Position numbers and translations under genes: made by a program. Below, in pieces: positions 49,734-56,841 of a stretch of 64,000 nucleotides of DNA. A model generated the notes under the pieces. It was given only the letters and a program-made list of their open reading frames with translations, was not told where the DNA came from and searched no databases. Where the stretch lies: positions 1 to 64,000 of the forward strand of contig NZ_LZHT01000128.1 of the NCBI RefSeq assembly GCF_001667315.1. Direction: 5' to 3'. Position 1 is the first letter of the stretch; the number at the start of each line of letters is the position of its first letter. This stretch comes from Mycobacterium sp. 852002-10029_SCH5224772. GTDB lineage: Bacteria; Actinomycetota; Actinomycetes; Mycobacteriales; Mycobacteriaceae.

Positions 49734-49877
49734 CTAACGCAGCCACGGCTTAGCCGCGCTGGGATCGGGAGCGATGCCCGTGGGCGGCTCTACGGGATTG
49801 GGGCCGAACAACTCTCGCGCGCGGGCGAGCAAGGCGCGCACCTCGTCGAGTTGCTGCTGCAGTGCAGATTCAGCCAT
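49734..49877 (-). CDS. Small hypothetical protein, 47 residues
   Basis: Antisense-oriented small ORF in the 259-bp gap between the DUF2694 gene and the next large gene: MAESALQQQLDEVRALLARA, then an RELFGPNPVEPP and GIAPDPSAAKPWLR end. It has a coherent amphipathic helix followed by a Pro-rich tail and GC-rich third positions. The SD is weak (GGGGAC). It is the only minus-strand gene inside the Rv0023-Rv0030-type operon, so it may be a regulator, a partner or a chance ORF. Confidence 0.5.
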   Translation of the reverse strand: MAESALQQQLDEVRALLARARELFGPNPVEPPTGIAPDPSAAKPWLR

Positions 49878-49959
49878 GTCCCCACGCTACCCAGGCCTTC
49901 GCGGGCGCACAATTCACTGACCGCACAAGTCGCTCGCCCGCTGCCGGTACGCTTAGCCA

Positions 49960-51585
49960 GTGGCGATCTTCGGTCGAATGACGGCGCGTCAGCGCCTCCG
50001 GAGAGCTACCCGGGAATCGCTGGCGATCCCGGCTTTCAGCTCTCCCATCGACTGCACCCCCTGGGTGACAGGCGGGCTGTGGCCTGCCGAATTATCGACC
50101 GTCACCGCCGAAACCGCCACTCTCGCAGATTATCTCAAGGCGGACCTGCAGCGAATTGCCAACGGCGCCAACGACCAACTCAAGATGCTCAAGCGAGCGG
50201 GAATGACCGACCCTGCGCGGCAGTCAGCCGAGGCGCGAGTCATCGAGGAAGCCCGCGCACGTGCCGTGCGTCGAGTCGAATCGACGATTCGCTACCTGCA
50301 TACGGTGCAGAGTGGTGCCCAGACCCCCGCTGCACCCCCACCGGCCCTCGAGCCTTCGGGTGCAGACCTGGAAACAACCCAAGTGCTACCGGCAATCCGC
50401 GAGGTCAATCACGTCGCCGAGCCACCCCAGGCCCCGCCCAGATGGCGTCGCCGCCCCACGGACGACCCGGGCGGTCGCCCGAACGAGCCGCCGGCGCGTG
50501 AGCAGGAACCCACCCCGGACGAGGAGGTGGCCGGGACAGCCGATGTGTCGCATCTCGAGGAGACGCAGGTCATTCCGGTGGTCACCGAGGAGGAGCCCGT
50601 CGTCGAGGCGCCGGCCGACCGTGCGCCTGATCCGGCCGACGAACCCGGAAGCGGCCGTCACCATGCGGTTGCGGACGAGCCGGTCGTGGACGACGAGCCG
50701 GTCGTGGACGACGCGCCGGCCGCGCCCGGGCAGGAAGCCACCCCCGACGAGGAGGTGGCCGGGACCGCTGATGCGTCGCATCTCGAGGAGACGCAGGTCA
50801 TTCCGGTGGTCACCGAGGAGGAGCGCGTCGTCGAGGCGGCGCCGGCCGACCGTGTGCCTGAGCCCGTTGACGAATCCGTCGACAGCGGTCGCCACCACGC
50901 GCCGGCGGTCGGGCCGGCGGCGGCGCAGGTGCACACCGAAAAAACCGTAACCCCAACAGGATCCGACAATGACAGGCTGAACCGGCTGCTCGAGTTCGTG
51001 GTCCGGCAAGAGCCACGGCTGAATTGGGCGATCGCTGACCGCGCCGACGGAACGACGGTATTGGTCACCGATCTGGCTCACGGCTGGATCCCTTCCGGCA
51101 TCAACCTTCCGGCAGAAGTGCGGCTGTTGGAACCCGAGCGACGCAGTGGCAGGGTCGGCGCGCTGGTCGGCGAAACGGCCCGCGTCGTCACTTACACTCC
51201 CGGTGATTCGCTGCGCCGCTCGGCTGACTTCGCCGCGACAAGATCGTCGGTGGAACCGCGCCAGCTGCCTGCCATCGATGATCTGGCAACAGTGCTCAGC
51301 CAGGTCACCCGGGCGCGGGCCGAGCTACCCAAGATCGTCGCGCGGTTGGCCGGGGCCGCGGCCGCGGGCACGGTTGTGGTCGATCAGGAGGTCGACGTGC
51401 TGCGGGTGCATCTCGACACGGCCCGTTATCAGCTCCTGGTTCAGTATCCGAATGTCAATCCGGCGCTGCTGCTCAAGTGCCTGTTGATCGCCGCCACCGA
51501 AGGCATCGCCAGCGGTGACACGGTGTCCGCGAACTACCACCTCGCCTGGTATCACAAGCTCGCCGCGCCGACGCCCGGTAGCTGA
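49960..51585 (+). CDS. Repeat-containing conserved protein (Rv0029 type)
   Basis: 541 residues from GTG, against about 365 in M. tuberculosis Rv0029. The N-terminal domain (about 1-115, IPAFSSPIDCTPWVTGGLWP and helices) and the C-terminal domain (about 340-540, NRLLEFVVRQEPRLNWAIAD and RLLEPERRSGRVGALVGETA) are conserved. The middle (120-330) is an acidic expansion built on a duplicated unit (EEVAGTADxSHLEETQVIPV). Soluble with no membrane segment. Function unknown; association with ESX-like neighbours suggests a chaperone or secreted partner. Confidence 0.8.
   Translation: MAIFGRMTARQRLRRATRESLAIPAFSSPIDCTPWVTGGLWPAELSTVTAETATLADYLKADLQRIANGANDQLKMLKRAGMTDPARQSAEARVIEEARARAVRRVESTIRYLHTVQSGAQTPAAPPPALEPSGADLETTQVLPAIREVNHVAEPPQAPPRWRRRPTDDPGGRPNEPPAREQEPTPDEEVAGTADVSHLEETQVIPVVTEEEPVVEAPADRAPDPADEPGSGRHHAVADEPVVDDEPVVDDAPAAPGQEATPDEEVAGTADASHLEETQVIPVVTEEERVVEAAPADRVPEPVDESVDSGRHHAPAVGPAAAQVHTEKTVTPTGSDNDRLNRLLEFVVRQEPRLNWAIADRADGTTVLVTDLAHGWIPSGINLPAEVRLLEPERRSGRVGALVGETARVVTYTPGDSLRRSADFAATRSSVEPRQLPAIDDLATVLSQVTRARAELPKIVARLAGAAAAGTVVVDQEVDVLRVHLDTARYQLLVQYPNVNPALLLKCLLIAATEGIASGDTVSANYHLAWYHKLAAPTPGS
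50521..50823. repeat. Direct repeats inside the Rv0029-type gene
   Basis: A 75-bp segment at 50521-50595 recurs at 50749-50823 (offset 228 bp) with only a few substitutions, encoding EEVAGTADxSHLEETQVIPV and VTEEE. Between them GACGAGCCGGTCGTGGAC occurs twice in tandem at 50674-50709. Offsets are multiples of 3, so copy changes keep the frame. This explains the greater length of this protein. Confidence 0.85.
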
Positions 51586-51645
51586 GCTGAGAACCCGCCG
51601 CGTATGAATTGACGCTGGTCGCAGGGGGCGACGATACTGTCCCTC

Positions 51646-51963
51646 GTGTCGGGTTCGGGCAGTCGCGCGAATCTCAGCGACAAGAATCTCGTCGACTCGG
51701 TTCTTCGGGAACTCAGCGAAGCGGCGGACAAGTGGGAAGCCCTTGTGGCGCAGGCCGAAGCCGTGACCTACAGCGTCGACCTGGGCGACGTTTACGCCGT
51801 GGCGAATTCCGACGGTCGGCTGATCAAACTGACGTTGCACCCCGGCGTGATGACCGGATACGGCCACGGCGAGTTGGCCGAGAGGCTGAACCTGGCGATT
51901 ACCGCGCTGCGAGAAGAAGCGGAGGCCGAGAACCGGGCGAGTTACGGCGGGCCCTTGCACTGA
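51646..51963 (+). CDS. YbaB/DUF2710-like small protein (Rv0030 type)
   Basis: 105 residues from GTG (SGSGSRANLSDKNLVDSVL). A helix-strand-helix layout, with AVTYSVDLGDVYAVANSDGRLIKL as the beta hairpin and LAERLNLAITALREEAEAE as the last helix, resembles YbaB/EbfC-type folds found beside ESX-like genes. Counterpart of Rv0030 and apparently the last gene of the operon. Function unknown. Confidence 0.8.
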   Translation: MSGSGSRANLSDKNLVDSVLRELSEAADKWEALVAQAEAVTYSVDLGDVYAVANSDGRLIKLTLHPGVMTGYGHGELAERLNLAITALREEAEAENRASYGGPLH

Positions 51964-52000
51964 AGACGGTCGTACGTCTCTCGGAGAGTCGACATGCCTG

Positions 52001-52080
52001 TGCCCGCCTTATAGCGACACGTTGGGGACCCTCGGTGGACACGCAGCGCGGTGCGCAATGTTGTCGCTATGAGGCGGGCA
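52001..52080. repeat. 80-bp inverted-repeat element (MITE-like or RNA hairpin)
   Basis: The left arm TGCCCGCCTTATAGCGACA at 52001-52019 pairs with TGTCGCTATGAGGCGGGCA at 52062-52080 with one mismatch, and partial pairing continues inward (CGTTG / CAATG). The ends read TGCCCGCC. It lies in the 210-bp gap downstream of the Rv0030-type gene, where M. tuberculosis has the transposase remnant Rv0031. It could be a miniature transposable element or a large terminator or structured RNA. No target duplication is evident. Confidence 0.65.
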
Positions 52081-52173
52081 AAAGGGGTGCGCAGGCTGCG
52101 AGCGTCACATGGGACAGACGTGGCGCGCTGACCGACCGGCGCTTCAGCTGCTGGGGCCCGGCTCCTCGCGCGC

Positions 52174-52947
52174 TCATCGACCGGCGCCGGGAGGCCCCGC
52201 GAAAGCCTGGGCGATCTGCAACCAGTGCCGCGCGTCGGCGCCCTGGGCCGCGAGATCGAGGGTGTTCAGCGGGCGCCGTTGAGTGACGAGGAAGCAGAAG
52301 TCCTCCGCCGAGCCGCTGACCCGCTGCTCAGCGTCCGGCGGTCCCCAGGACCAGGTGTCACCGCCGGGTCCGCGAAGCTCGATTAGGAACGGCTCGGCCG
52401 GGGGCTCCAGATTGTTGACCACGAAGGCGTAATCGCGGGTGCGCACCCCCAGATGAGCGATCGACCGCAACCGCTCGGTCGCGGGCCGCGTGACGCCCAG
52501 GGCGTCGGCGACGTCGAGACCGTGTGCCCACGTCTCCATCAACCGCGCGGTGGCCATCGACGCCGCGCTCATCGGGGGGCCGAACCACGGGAGTTTGCGA
52601 CCGGCGGTGACCGCGAGCAGCTCGTCGTGCAGCCGCCCGCGGGTGGCGCGCCAGTCGGCGAGCAGCTCGGCCGGCGCGGTGGCCGCGAGCTCTTCGGCGC
52701 CTTTGTCGACGAAGCCCGTCGGGTCGGCGGCCGCGCCTGCCAGCACGTCGGCGAATCCTGGCTCGTCGGTGACCGCGAGCAGGGCGACCCGGTCGGTCCA
52801 CAGCAGGTGCGCGATCTGGTGCGCGACGGTCCAGCCGGCCGCGGGCGTCGGATCGGCCCAGCGTTCGGGCGGCAACGGGGCGACCAGCGCGTCGAGCGCG
52901 TCGCTTTCGGCGCGCAGGTCTTCGACCATGGGCACGGGACCGGTCAT
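52174..52947 (-). CDS. TIGR03084-type DinB/maleylpyruvate isomerase-like protein (Rv0036c type)
   Basis: 257 residues from MTGPVPMVEDLRAESDALDA, identical in length to Rv0036c; an in-frame GTG/ATG 12 codons earlier is less likely. The N-terminal DinB-like four-helix domain has a metal histidine in AGWTVAHQIAHLLWTD and a second in METWAHGLDVADALG. A small C-terminal domain follows (PFLIELRGPGGDTWSWGP). Mycothiol-dependent maleylpyruvate isomerases share this build; the substrate here is unknown. Confidence 0.88.
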   Translation of the reverse strand: MTGPVPMVEDLRAESDALDALVAPLPPERWADPTPAAGWTVAHQIAHLLWTDRVALLAVTDEPGFADVLAGAAADPTGFVDKGAEELAATAPAELLADWRATRGRLHDELLAVTAGRKLPWFGPPMSAASMATARLMETWAHGLDVADALGVTRPATERLRSIAHLGVRTRDYAFVVNNLEPPAEPFLIELRGPGGDTWSWGPPDAEQRVSGSAEDFCFLVTQRRPLNTLDLAAQGADARHWLQIAQAFAGPPGAGR

Positions 52948-52984
52948 CGGGGCCCTCTCCTGTCGGCGGCGGGCGTCGCACAAA

Positions 52985-54283
52985 TCACGTCGTCACCTTA
53001 CGATCGTTCGTCTGCTCGCCGCGACGCCCTATGAAGCTGTGCATCGCCAGTCCGGCCAGGTAGAGCACCGAGCCGAACAGTGCGAACGCGGGCGCGTGCC
53101 CATCGTCGGGAATCAATATCCCGGCCGCCGTGATCGCGACGATGAACGCCACCCAAAACAGCGCATCCTGCACCGCGAACACATGCCCTCGAAGAGCGTC
53201 GTCGACATCCATCTGGATCGCCGTGTCGGCGCAGAGCTTGACCATCTGCCCGGTCACGCCGAGCAAAAAGCCGCAGGCCACCATGACCGGGACCAGCAGC
53301 TCGGCGCCGGCAACCTCGATGATCGCCGAGGTCGCCAGCGCGCCGTTTGCCGTGGCATAGCGCCCCCAGCGGCGGATCGCGGGCGGTGTCAGCAGGTTGG
53401 CCAGGAAGGCGCCCAGGCCCGCGGCGCCGAAGAACAGGAGCGCGGTGCCGAATCCCCCACCGTCGGAGTCGGGTATGTGATGGACCAGCAACAAGACCAG
53501 CAGCGAGTTGATGCCGACCACCATCCGGTGCGTGGCCAGGCCGGACAAGGTGGCGCCGACCGTCGGGCGCTGCGCCACCGTGCGCGCGCCGTGCAGCCAG
53601 CCGGTGACCACGGCGTAGACAACGGGTCCGTGGATCGCGCGCCGGGTGTCGTCGGGGCCCAGCACCCGCGCGGCGAACCGCCACGACAGCAGCAACGCGA
53701 GCGACACGGGAATCGCGGTGATGAAGACGATCGCCGCGGCGCCCGTGTCGCTGGCGCCGAGGATGAACCGCGGTACCAGCATGAAGTTTGCGCCGACGAA
53801 CGCCGCGATGGCCCCGACCGCTGTAGCCACCGAGTTCATCGTCACCACCTGCTCGCGCGGCACCACATGCGGCAGCGACGCCGACAGGCCGGACCCGACG
53901 AACCGGGCTAAGCCGTTGGCGAACAAAGCGCCCAGCAACAGCGGCAGGTCGCCGGCCCGGACCGCCAGGATCGTGCCGATCGCGGCGATGAGGATCAAGC
54001 GGCCGGCGTTGGCGCCGACGAGGACGAGCCGCCGGTCCCACCGATCCATCAGGGCGCCAGCGAACGGCCCCAGTAGCGAGTAGGGCAAAAACAAGACCGT
54101 GAAGGCGCGCGCGATGGACAGCGGGTCGGCCGCTCGATCCGGGTTGAACAGCAGCGCCCCGGCCAGCGCCGCCTGAAACAGGCCGTCACCGAACTGGCTC
54201 GCCATCCGCACCTGCAACAGCCGCCAGAAGTCCGGCAAATCGCGCACCGACCGCCAGATTTCGACGGGTGCGCTGGACTGCAT
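52985..54283 (-). CDS. Major facilitator superfamily transporter (Rv0037c type)
   Basis: About 432 residues from ATG (MQSSAPVEIWRSVRDLPDFW). A GTG 18 codons upstream (54337) is an alternative; neither has a clear SD. Twelve predicted membrane helices. The loop 2-3 motif is present as GALMDRWDRRLVLVGAN. It resembles drug/proton antiporters, but the substrate is unknown. It ends 37 bp before the TIGR03084-type gene in the same direction and is divergent from the YqgE gene. Confidence 0.88.
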   Translation of the reverse strand: MQSSAPVEIWRSVRDLPDFWRLLQVRMASQFGDGLFQAALAGALLFNPDRAADPLSIARAFTVLFLPYSLLGPFAGALMDRWDRRLVLVGANAGRLILIAAIGTILAVRAGDLPLLLGALFANGLARFVGSGLSASLPHVVPREQVVTMNSVATAVGAIAAFVGANFMLVPRFILGASDTGAAAIVFITAIPVSLALLLSWRFAARVLGPDDTRRAIHGPVVYAVVTGWLHGARTVAQRPTVGATLSGLATHRMVVGINSLLVLLLVHHIPDSDGGGFGTALLFFGAAGLGAFLANLLTPPAIRRWGRYATANGALATSAIIEVAGAELLVPVMVACGFLLGVTGQMVKLCADTAIQMDVDDALRGHVFAVQDALFWVAFIVAITAAGILIPDDGHAPAFALFGSVLYLAGLAMHSFIGRRGEQTNDRKVTT

Positions 54284-54428
54284 CCGGGTTGGGATCACGG
54301 AAACCGACTTCCACAATTGGGGCTGGCAAGCTCGCACGCTCAGAGGTGTCCCAACAACAGTACAAATCGCCGTGGCCCGCCCTTCAGATTGCCCTGGGCC
54401 GCGATCGGCCAGATGCGATGATGGGGAG

Positions 54429-55034
54429 GTGCCCCCGCCGGAGGATCCAGAGGACTATGTCGCACCCGCCGCGCAACGGGTGCGCGCGGGCACTTTGCTG
54501 CTCGCGAACACCGACCTTCTCGAACCGACGTTTCGGCGCAGTGTGATCTACATCGTCGAGCACAACGATGGCGGCACGTTGGGTGTCGTGCTCAACCGCG
54601 CCAGCGAAACCGCCGTGTACAACGTGCTGCCGCAGTGGACCAACCTGACGGCGAAGCCGAAGACGATGTTCATCGGTGGCCCGGTGAAGCGTGACGCCGC
54701 GCTGTGCCTGGCAACGTTGCGCGTCGGTGCCGATCCGCAAGACGTGCCGGGCTTGCGGCATGTGGACGGCCGGGTGGTGATGGTCGATTTGGACGCCGAC
54801 CCCGACGCGATCGCACCACTGGTGGAGGGCGTGCGGATCTTCGCCGGGTACTCCGGCTGGACCATCGGTCAGCTCGAAGGCGAAATCGAACGCGACGACT
54901 GGATTGTCTTGTCCGCCTTGCCATCCGACGTTCTCGTCGGACCGAGGTCAGATTTGTGGGGCCATGTGCTGCGCCGGCAGCCGCTGCCGCTTTCGCTGCT
55001 CGCGACGCACCCGATCGACATCAGCCGGAACTAG
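54429..55034 (+). CDS. YqgE/AlgH family protein (Rv0038 type)
   Basis: 201 residues from GTG (VPPPEDPEDYVAPAAQ), preceded by GGGGAG. Family sequences: AGTLLLANTDLLEPTFRRSV, GTLGVVLNRASE, FIGGPVKRDAALCLA, RIFAGYSGWTIGQLEGEIER and the end PLPLSLLATHPIDISRN. The family is widespread and cytosolic, with no settled biochemical role. The frame extends 19 codons further upstream, but the family start is here. Confidence 0.9.
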   Translation: MPPPEDPEDYVAPAAQRVRAGTLLLANTDLLEPTFRRSVIYIVEHNDGGTLGVVLNRASETAVYNVLPQWTNLTAKPKTMFIGGPVKRDAALCLATLRVGADPQDVPGLRHVDGRVVMVDLDADPDAIAPLVEGVRIFAGYSGWTIGQLEGEIERDDWIVLSALPSDVLVGPRSDLWGHVLRRQPLPLSLLATHPIDISRN

Positions 55035-55051
55035 CGCTTCCCCGCTTCAGG

Positions 55052-55393
55052 TCAGTGGCACGACTGCGTGCAGCCGGCGCAGCTGCCCGCGCACGCCGGC
55101 GCCGTCGCTTCCTGGCGCAATGCGAAACGCGCGCTCTGCCATGAGCCCGCGCCCAGCGTTCCCAGCGCCCCCGCGACACACACGATCAGCACCACCACGG
55201 CGGTGTGCGGGACCGCGGCCAGGGCCACTACGCCACCGGCACCCAGCATCACCGCGGCCGCCAACTGGGTGGGTGCCATGGCGCGCAGCGCCAGCGCTGT
55301 GGCGCCGAAATTCCGGTTGCGCGCAAGCGACCAGGTGCCGAACCCCGCCGAGGCCACCGCCGCACACATGCACAGCACGCCCGCAATCAGCAT
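55052..55393 (-). CDS. Small membrane protein with Cys-rich tail (Rv0039c type)
   Basis: 113 residues. Three hydrophobic segments (about 1-20, 44-62 and 65-85) are followed by a C-terminal CAGSCAGCTQSCH tail with four cysteines and a final histidine, a possible metal or cluster site on a membrane protein. Convergent with the YqgE gene, 17 bp between stops. Function unknown. Confidence 0.78.
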   Translation of the reverse strand: MLIAGVLCMCAAVASAGFGTWSLARNRNFGATALALRAMAPTQLAAAVMLGAGGVVALAAVPHTAVVVLIVCVAGALGTLGAGSWQSARFALRQEATAPACAGSCAGCTQSCH

Positions 55394-55460
55394 GGCCTCA
55401 CAATACGAGCCCGGTTACCGGCCCGCTCATCCGGCTCTGCGGGTGCGAGCGCCGGTGGAC

Positions 55461-56657
55461 TCAGTGCTGGAGGAACGAAAAGTTCGGCAGCGGGGGCAGG
55501 CCCGGCACCATGGCCAGCAGGCTGGGCGTGTGCTGCTGGTTGGGCAGCGACGTCGGCGCGGGGAGCCGGGCCGGGGCCACGGGTGCCGCAGGTGCCGTCT
55601 GGGCGAGGGGCACCAACGGGGCCGTGGCGGGTGCCGGTGCGATCGGGGCCGTGGCGGGTGCCGGTGCGACCGGTGCGACCGGAGCGGTGGCGGGCGCTGG
55701 AGCCACAGCGGGTGCCGGGGCGGCCGGAGCCACAGCGGGTGCCGGAGCGGCGGGCGCGACGGCGGGCGGCTGGGCGGGTCGCCCGACCGGCGAGGCAGCC
55801 GGAGATTGGGGGGGTGCCGGAGCGGCCGCGCCGGGGGCGGTGACCCGGAAGCCGTTGATGATGGCGTCGGTGGCCGGTGCGTCGGCGACGCTGACCGCAC
55901 GATCGGTGGTCACCGCCAGCGAGACGAGGTATTTGTCGGGCCCCGACGTGGCGATGACGTGGCGTCGGGAGGTGTTCAGCGTCATGTCCCCGTCGCGGTA
56001 GGTGCCCTCAATGATGGACGACGGGAAGCCGCCGAAATCGACCATCGAGGCGTTGGTGGGCTGCCACGCCAGAAGCTTCTGACTGTCGACGTAGCCGTGT
56101 GTGATCGCCTCTTTCGGGTCGAAATCGCCGACCAGCTTGTACACCACCACCTGGGCGTTCGATGAATAGATGCTGCTACCGCGCCGATCGGCGATGACCG
56201 CGAACGCGTCGGGCACGTTGGGGTCGGGTACCTGGGTCCAGCGAGCGGGCAGCGGCAAGGTGATGTCGAGCGCCTTGAAGCTCTGCGGTTTTTGCGCCTC
56301 GAGCTTGACACCCTTCGACTGCAGGAATTCACGGATCGTCCCGGACGTCGCGGGGACGGGCGCCGGCGCCGGGGGGGTCGCCGGTGCGGCCGCGGCCGGT
56401 GCCGACGCTCTCGGTGTCCCGGCGGTGGCCGGCGGCGCAACGGGAATAGCGGCCTGCGGGGCGGCGAGGTATCTGCTCGGAGGCACCAGCTCGGGCCCGA
56501 GGTTCTGCGGCGCCTGGGCGGGGACGACGGGGACCGGCGCCGGCGCTGGAGGCAACGGGTCTGCCGATGCCGTGCCGCCCGCAACAACCGCCAGGCCCAT
56601 CAGGCCAGCGACCATACCGCCCAGAAGTGCCCGGTGGACGGGGACGATGTCAATCAT
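55461..56657 (-). CDS. mtc28: Secreted proline-rich antigen Mtc28 (LpqN/LpqT-like)
   Basis: 398 residues, about 88 longer than M. tuberculosis Mtc28. A Sec signal peptide ends near 32 (ASA-DP). A Pro/Ala-rich region (33-105) precedes the LpqN/Mtc28 fold (about 110-280, with ITLPLPARWTQVPDPNVPDA and AVIADRRGSSIYSSNAQVVV). A Pro/Ala/Val repeat tail (about 285-375, units like APAVAPAAP and ATAPVAP) follows. The lipobox cysteine is absent, so the protein is secreted rather than acylated. Repeat expansion in the tail explains the length. Divergent from leuS. Confidence 0.9.
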   Translation of the reverse strand: MIDIVPVHRALLGGMVAGLMGLAVVAGGTASADPLPPAPAPVPVVPAQAPQNLGPELVPPSRYLAAPQAAIPVAPPATAGTPRASAPAAAAPATPPAPAPVPATSGTIREFLQSKGVKLEAQKPQSFKALDITLPLPARWTQVPDPNVPDAFAVIADRRGSSIYSSNAQVVVYKLVGDFDPKEAITHGYVDSQKLLAWQPTNASMVDFGGFPSSIIEGTYRDGDMTLNTSRRHVIATSGPDKYLVSLAVTTDRAVSVADAPATDAIINGFRVTAPGAAAPAPPQSPAASPVGRPAQPPAVAPAAPAPAVAPAAPAPAVAPAPATAPVAPVAPAPATAPIAPAPATAPLVPLAQTAPAAPVAPARLPAPTSLPNQQHTPSLLAMVPGLPPLPNFSFLQH

Positions 56658-56829
56658 CTGCGTCGGTCCTTCCCATGGCTCGAGTACCTGAAGCCGTCGA
56701 TAGTGGCTGACTGTAACTAGAGGTCAAGGCGGTGAACAGGCTCGAAATACACCTGGGATGAACCCCTGATCGGCGCGCAACGGAACCGAGACCAAGCTGT
56801 GGCCGGCGAACCGGCCGTGTCGGCCCTTA

Positions 56830-56841
56830 TACCCTGTTCAG
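56830..56841 (+). promoter_or_regulatory. leuS promoter, probably giving a leaderless mRNA
   Basis: TACCCT at 56830-56835 fits the mycobacterial -10 pattern TANNNT and is followed after 6 bases (GTTCAG) by the leuS GTG. Transcription starting at the usual 6-7 base distance would begin on the start codon. No SD is present, in agreement. The 184-bp divergent region to mtc28 shows nothing else clear. Confidence 0.5.
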
